This document shows, one piece after another, positions 60,732 to 64,000 of a stretch of DNA of 64,000 nucleotides. Under the pieces are notes generated by a model. The model worked only from the letters and a program-made list of their open reading frames with translations. It had not been told where the DNA came from and searched no databases. The stretch spans positions 4,230,001 through 4,294,000 of the forward strand of contig NZ_CP031727.1 in assembly GCF_008806955.1 (NCBI RefSeq), written 5' to 3'. The position numbers and the translations under genes are program-made. The stretch's first letter is position 1. Every line of letters starts with the position of its first letter. This DNA is from Cellvibrio sp. KY-YJ-3. Lineage in GTDB: Bacteria; Pseudomonadota; Gammaproteobacteria; Pseudomonadales; Cellvibrionaceae.

Positions 60732-61460
60732 ATGAATCACCTTTCTAACAAGCTAAACCCTATTGATCTGCAGATGAGTGGGAATCGTTTAATCGATGGT
60801 TTATCACTGGCGGTACGCACCCGTTTACTACAACACTGCAAAACCGTAGAGCTCACCTTTGGCGATATTCTCTGCGAACCGCAGGAGCTGCTGCGCTATG
60901 CTTTTTTTCCGCTGACTGGATTCATTTCACTGTTGACTCTGGTGGAAGATCACCAGCCATTGGAAATTTGCTTAATCGGCAATGAAGGCATGATGGGAGC
61001 AACCCTCTCCCTGAGCGTGAGTGCCGCACCTATGCGCGCATTAGTGCAAGGCACTGGCCACGCTTTGCGCATCACCGCCGCACAGTTGCGCAGGGAGCTC
61101 AATAATTCACCGGAATTAATGGCGCAATTACATCGCTATGTGTATGTAGTACTGGAACAATTGGCAAAAACCGCCGCGTGCATTCATTTTCATGAAGTGG
61201 CGCAGCGATTGGCACGCTGGCTCTTAATGACTCACGACCGCACTCACAGCGACCAACTGCATTTAACCCAGGAATTTCTGGCCGATATGTTAGGCGTAAG
61301 GCGCAGCAGTATTACTGTTGCCGCAGGCATACTGCAAAATGACCAATTGATTAATTACAATCGCGGCGAAATTATTATTGTGGATCGAAAGGGATTGGAA
61401 AAAGTTGCCTGTGAATGTTACCAAACACTGAAACGCGATTATGAACTGGTATTTGCCTGA
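60732..61460 (+). CDS. Crp/Fnr-family transcriptional regulator
   Basis: 242 residues: an N-terminal cyclic-nucleotide-binding-type beta roll (about 20-140; FFPLTGFISLLTLVEDHQPLEICLIGNEGMMG) without the clear cAMP-site Arg/Ser pair, a dimer helix, and a C-terminal winged HTH (about 165-235; LTQEFLADMLGVRRSSITVAAGILQ). No Cys cluster for an iron-sulfur centre is seen. The HTH has the pattern of Crp proteins found next to stress-response genes. Its stop lies 22 bases inside the convergent GGDEF gene. Confidence 0.9.
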   Translation: MNHLSNKLNPIDLQMSGNRLIDGLSLAVRTRLLQHCKTVELTFGDILCEPQELLRYAFFPLTGFISLLTLVEDHQPLEICLIGNEGMMGATLSLSVSAAPMRALVQGTGHALRITAAQLRRELNNSPELMAQLHRYVYVVLEQLAKTAACIHFHEVAQRLARWLLMTHDRTHSDQLHLTQEFLADMLGVRRSSITVAAGILQNDQLINYNRGEIIIVDRKGLEKVACECYQTLKRDYELVFA

Positions 61461-63202
61461 GGCCGCGGCGCTGAATCCGTGGCGGCAATAAGTGGTGTAT
61501 CTACACCACTGCTATAAAACTGGTAATTATTGCGCCCGCACATTTTTGCGCGATACATAGCGCTATCGGCGCGCTGGAACAGCGCATCTACATTACCGCC
61601 ATCATTGGGGTAAAGACTAATACCAATACTCAGGGTGACCGCAATTGGCTGCTCGTGAACCTGTTGTGGTGCAGCAAAGGCTGCAATCATTTTATCGGCG
61701 ACATGCGCGGCATCTTCACTGTGTTCAATTTCAGTTAGCAAGACTACAAACTCATCACCACCCTGGCGGCATACCGTATCGGTAACACGCACAACGGATT
61801 CCAATCGCCGCGCAATAATTTGTAACAACCTGTCACCCACGGCGTGGCCGCGCGAATCGTTAATATTTTTAAAATTATCAATATCAATAAATAACAAACC
61901 GATTTTTTTCTGTTTGCGTTTTGCCAACCCAAGTGCGCGCGTGAGGCGCTCGGTAAGCAGGGTGCGATTGGCCAAACCGGTGAGCACATCGTGCTGCGCC
62001 ATGTGCAGAATTTTTTTAGCCATGGCCCGTGCATCACTTACATCGTGAAATACAATGACCGCACCGCTAATAGCACCGAGGCGATTGCGAATGGGCGCGA
62101 TAGAGTCTTCAATGGGAATTTCCGCACCATCGCGCCGCACCAATAAACAATTGCTCGGCAGTTTGATGGTTTTATTCGCTTTTAATGCGCGCCGCACCGG
62201 GTTGGGCGGTGGTTGGCGGGAGTCGGCATCTATCACTTTAAACACGTCTTCCAGTGGCAAACCCAATGCCTCTTTCAACGACCAGCCGGTCATAGTTTCT
62301 GCAGTGCGATTGAGGTAACTGATTTTACCGGCAAGGTTAGTGGTGAGCACCGCATCGCCAATCGAATTCAACGTTACTTGCGCGCGCTCTTGCTGATCAA
62401 ACAACGCATCTTCCGATACGCGCAAAATAGTTTCTATGGCTTTGCGATCACTGATGTCTTCAACAATTTGTACATAGCCCTGCGCTTTTTTATTTGCTTT
62501 GCTATTAATTGCTGCGGCATTTAAGCGTGTCCACACCATGGTATTGTCGCTGCGCACAAACCGTACTTCTGCCAAAAATGGCTCACGCTTATTCACGGCG
62601 GCGTGCCACTCCTTCACCGCTTGTTGACGGTCATCCGGGTGAATAGCTTCTGTCCAATTAGTGCCAAGGGTTTCGTCGAGTGTCTGCCCGGAAATTGTGT
62701 GATAGGCCGCGTTGGTGTAAATGCAATCGCCTTGCGCATCGGATAGAAAAATGCCCAGTGGCGATGCATCACTCATTACCTGAAAACGCTCTTCGCTTTC
62801 GCTCAGTGCGCTGCGCGATTCTTTGCGCTCTAAAATATAATTCAGCGCGCGCGGCAACCAGTGCGCATCTATATGCCCCTTGGCAAAATAATCATGGGCG
62901 CCGCGCTCCATAGCGGCACGCCTCAATTCGTCATCACTCGCTGAGCTCAATACCAAAATCAACGCATCGGGTGCGGCGGCAATTACTTTATCGAATGCGC
63001 CCAACCCTTTTCCGTCGGGCAAGGCCAGATCCAGCAGCACCACTTCAATTGGATTGTTAACAAGGTATTCCAACGCTTCCGCCAGTGACTTTACCCACTC
63101 CACGACAAATGCAGCACTGTCGTCATGCAGCGCATCCTTTATCACCTTGGCATCGGCAGGATCGCTTTCTATTAACAATAAATGGGTCGCAGAACTCTTC
63201 AT
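61439..63202 (-). CDS. REC-PAS-PAS-GGDEF diguanylate cyclase
   Basis: 587 residues. Receiver domain (1-125) with phospho-Asp58 in VVLLDLALPDG; two PAS domains with PAC-like segments (about 140-260 and 275-400); GGDEF domain (about 410-565) with the intact catalytic motif GGDEF at about 480-484. An RVTD sequence five residues upstream is a product-inhibition I-site. It has no EAL domain. It should make cyclic di-GMP in response to phosphorylation or PAS ligands. No cognate kinase is adjacent. It overlaps the Crp/Fnr gene tail-to-tail. Confidence 0.94.
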   Translation of the reverse strand: MKSSATHLLLIESDPADAKVIKDALHDDSAAFVVEWVKSLAEALEYLVNNPIEVVLLDLALPDGKGLGAFDKVIAAAPDALILVLSSASDDELRRAAMERGAHDYFAKGHIDAHWLPRALNYILERKESRSALSESEERFQVMSDASPLGIFLSDAQGDCIYTNAAYHTISGQTLDETLGTNWTEAIHPDDRQQAVKEWHAAVNKREPFLAEVRFVRSDNTMVWTRLNAAAINSKANKKAQGYVQIVEDISDRKAIETILRVSEDALFDQQERAQVTLNSIGDAVLTTNLAGKISYLNRTAETMTGWSLKEALGLPLEDVFKVIDADSRQPPPNPVRRALKANKTIKLPSNCLLVRRDGAEIPIEDSIAPIRNRLGAISGAVIVFHDVSDARAMAKKILHMAQHDVLTGLANRTLLTERLTRALGLAKRKQKKIGLLFIDIDNFKNINDSRGHAVGDRLLQIIARRLESVVRVTDTVCRQGGDEFVVLLTEIEHSEDAAHVADKMIAAFAAPQQVHEQPIAVTLSIGISLYPNDGGNVDALFQRADSAMYRAKMCGRNNYQFYSSGVDTPLIAATDSAPRPQANTSS

Positions 63203-63358
63203 GAGAAAACATCACCCGAAGTGAAAAAGATGCACCAAGGTTAACGCACCGATTCACCCGCTTCGGTGCGGTGTCGTACAGAGAGGGGTTTCAGGGGTTT
63301 GAGTGCCGTGCGGTTATCTAACGCGATACAGATGTTCTCGTATTACGTTAGATATGCA

Positions 63359-64000
63359 TTATTTTTTTTCTTCATTTAAGGTTGCAGGGATAAAACCTTC
63401 AGCAGATAAGGCTCTAATGACACCGCGCATCAAGTAGTTATTACTAAAGCCGAAGGTATATTGGCGCGCACCATCGCTTACGGGTTGTAGCATTTTTCGC
63501 TCAACTAACTTTTTAATTTGATAAGTACGCTGATGCGCAGTCAAATGTGGCATTGCTTCTGCCAAATCAGCCGCTTTTGCAATGCCCATTTTGGCCGCTA
63601 TGTGCAATATGCTTTCCTCTTGCGCGGTAATAAGCTCGCGTTGTTTTGCATAAGCCAATGCCGGTGTGAGAATTTTGTTACGCAAATAAGCAAAATCAGT
63701 TAGCTGATCAACTTTTCTCAGCTCATCTAAAATACCCGTTAGTACATAGGTACACCAAGCTTCTTGCCCCTCCGGTAAACCTGAATCAGCAAGAGCAAGC
63801 ATGGAATAATACTTATCCCTATCATTGCAAAATACTGCAGTCGGATTCAGCACACGCCCACCAGCTTGCACATTAAAACCATACTTAATCAGCAAGGCAT
63901 AAGTAAGCAGTCGCACCACGCGGCCATTACCATTACCGAAGGGGTGAATCCAACCGAAACGATGATGAGCCAGAGCCACTTTAATCAGATCATATTTAGG
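63359..64000 (-). CDS. Fic family protein (5' end beyond window)
   Basis: The frame is open across the right edge, with [27 protein letters not shown] near its start, so the N-terminal part is missing and the GTG at 63979 is internal. The Fic core motif is HPFGNGNGR followed by VVR; the usual acidic residue before GNGR is Asn here. Fic proteins transfer AMP or other groups to target proteins. The C-terminal ~100 residues contain a winged-helix domain ([27 protein letters not shown]) typical of Fic proteins that bind DNA or act as toxin-like regulators. Substrate unknown. Confidence 0.9.
   Translation of the reverse strand, partial: PKYDLIKVALAHHRFGWIHPFGNGNGRVVRLLTYALLIKYGFNVQAGGRVLNPTAVFCNDRDKYYSMLALADSGLPEGQEAWCTYVLTGILDELRKVDQLTDFAYLRNKILTPALAYAKQRELITAQEESILHIAAKMGIAKAADLAEAMPHLTAHQRTYQIKKLVERKMLQPVSDGARQYTFGFSNNYLMRGVIRALSAEGFIPATLNEEKK

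Noticed and set aside
1-64000. CRISPR arrays, insertion sequences, phage genes, rRNA operons
   Set aside because: None seen: no regular spacer-repeat blocks, no transposase or integrase frames. The YqjE-like protein belongs to a holin superfamily but lies in a YqjD-type stress operon.

Overview
The window looks like chromosome of a saprophytic gammaproteobacterium close to Cellvibrio. Supporting signs are secreted, multi-module polysaccharide hydrolases (GH5, GH16, GH53) with CBM6 and F5/8-type modules and a polyserine linker, a TonB-dependent receptor of the Xanthomonas/Caulobacter type, PEP-CTERM proteins, and the Pseudomonas-like order rnr-rlmB / rpsF-rpsR-rplI-dnaB. The genus is inferred from gene content only.

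Layout. 1-11.3 kb is mostly housekeeping: the end of a hybrid kinase or response regulator, HMG-CoA lyase, DUF2288, a GNAT acetyltransferase, a secreted esterase, an Smr-domain nuclease, acetyl-CoA synthetase, panC-panD, a MOSC protein, dnaB and the rpsF-rpsR-rplI operon. 11.3-24.7 kb is accessory DNA lying between rpsF and rlmB: a GH5 cellulase, two paralogous membrane-anchored AraC regulators, a 1050-residue GH16 enzyme with several binding modules, a PEP-CTERM protein, and a patchwork of small membrane proteins and lipoproteins. In that patchwork the 5' part of a GFA-type zinc protein is fused in frame to a P1-family peptidase, with an intact GFA paralogue 2 kb away. 24.7-28.8 kb returns to the backbone (rlmB, rnr with a long Lys/Ala tail, tRNA-Leu).

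29-38.7 kb carries a DjlA-like co-chaperone, a two-gene unit (haem-oxygenase-like diiron protein plus class I methyltransferase), and a stress set (YghA-like SDR, KatE with a long N-terminal extension, Zn-alcohol dehydrogenase, hemerythrin). 38.7-44.8 kb holds a 1278-residue fusion of a clan-A glycosidase, a glycosyltransferase and a UDP-galactopyranose-mutase-like flavoprotein, divergent from a cytoplasmic GH2 enzyme. This is the best candidate here for an undescribed carbohydrate system.

44.8-55.2 kb contains a LysR/dinucleotide-binding oxidoreductase pair, small membrane and periplasmic proteins, and a probable beta-1,4-galactan locus (GH53 with three C-terminal repeats, a PEP-CTERM protein, a TonB-dependent receptor). 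55.4-60.5 kb is an envelope-stress set: a YqjD/YqjE/YqjK-like operon, BON proteins, DUF4398 and OmpA lipoproteins, DUF3309, tiny membrane peptides and a PRC-barrel protein. The window ends with a Crp/Fnr regulator, a REC-PAS-PAS-GGDEF protein and a Fic protein cut by the edge.

All domain calls come from reading motifs by eye; no database search was run. Base-composition remarks are visual impressions.
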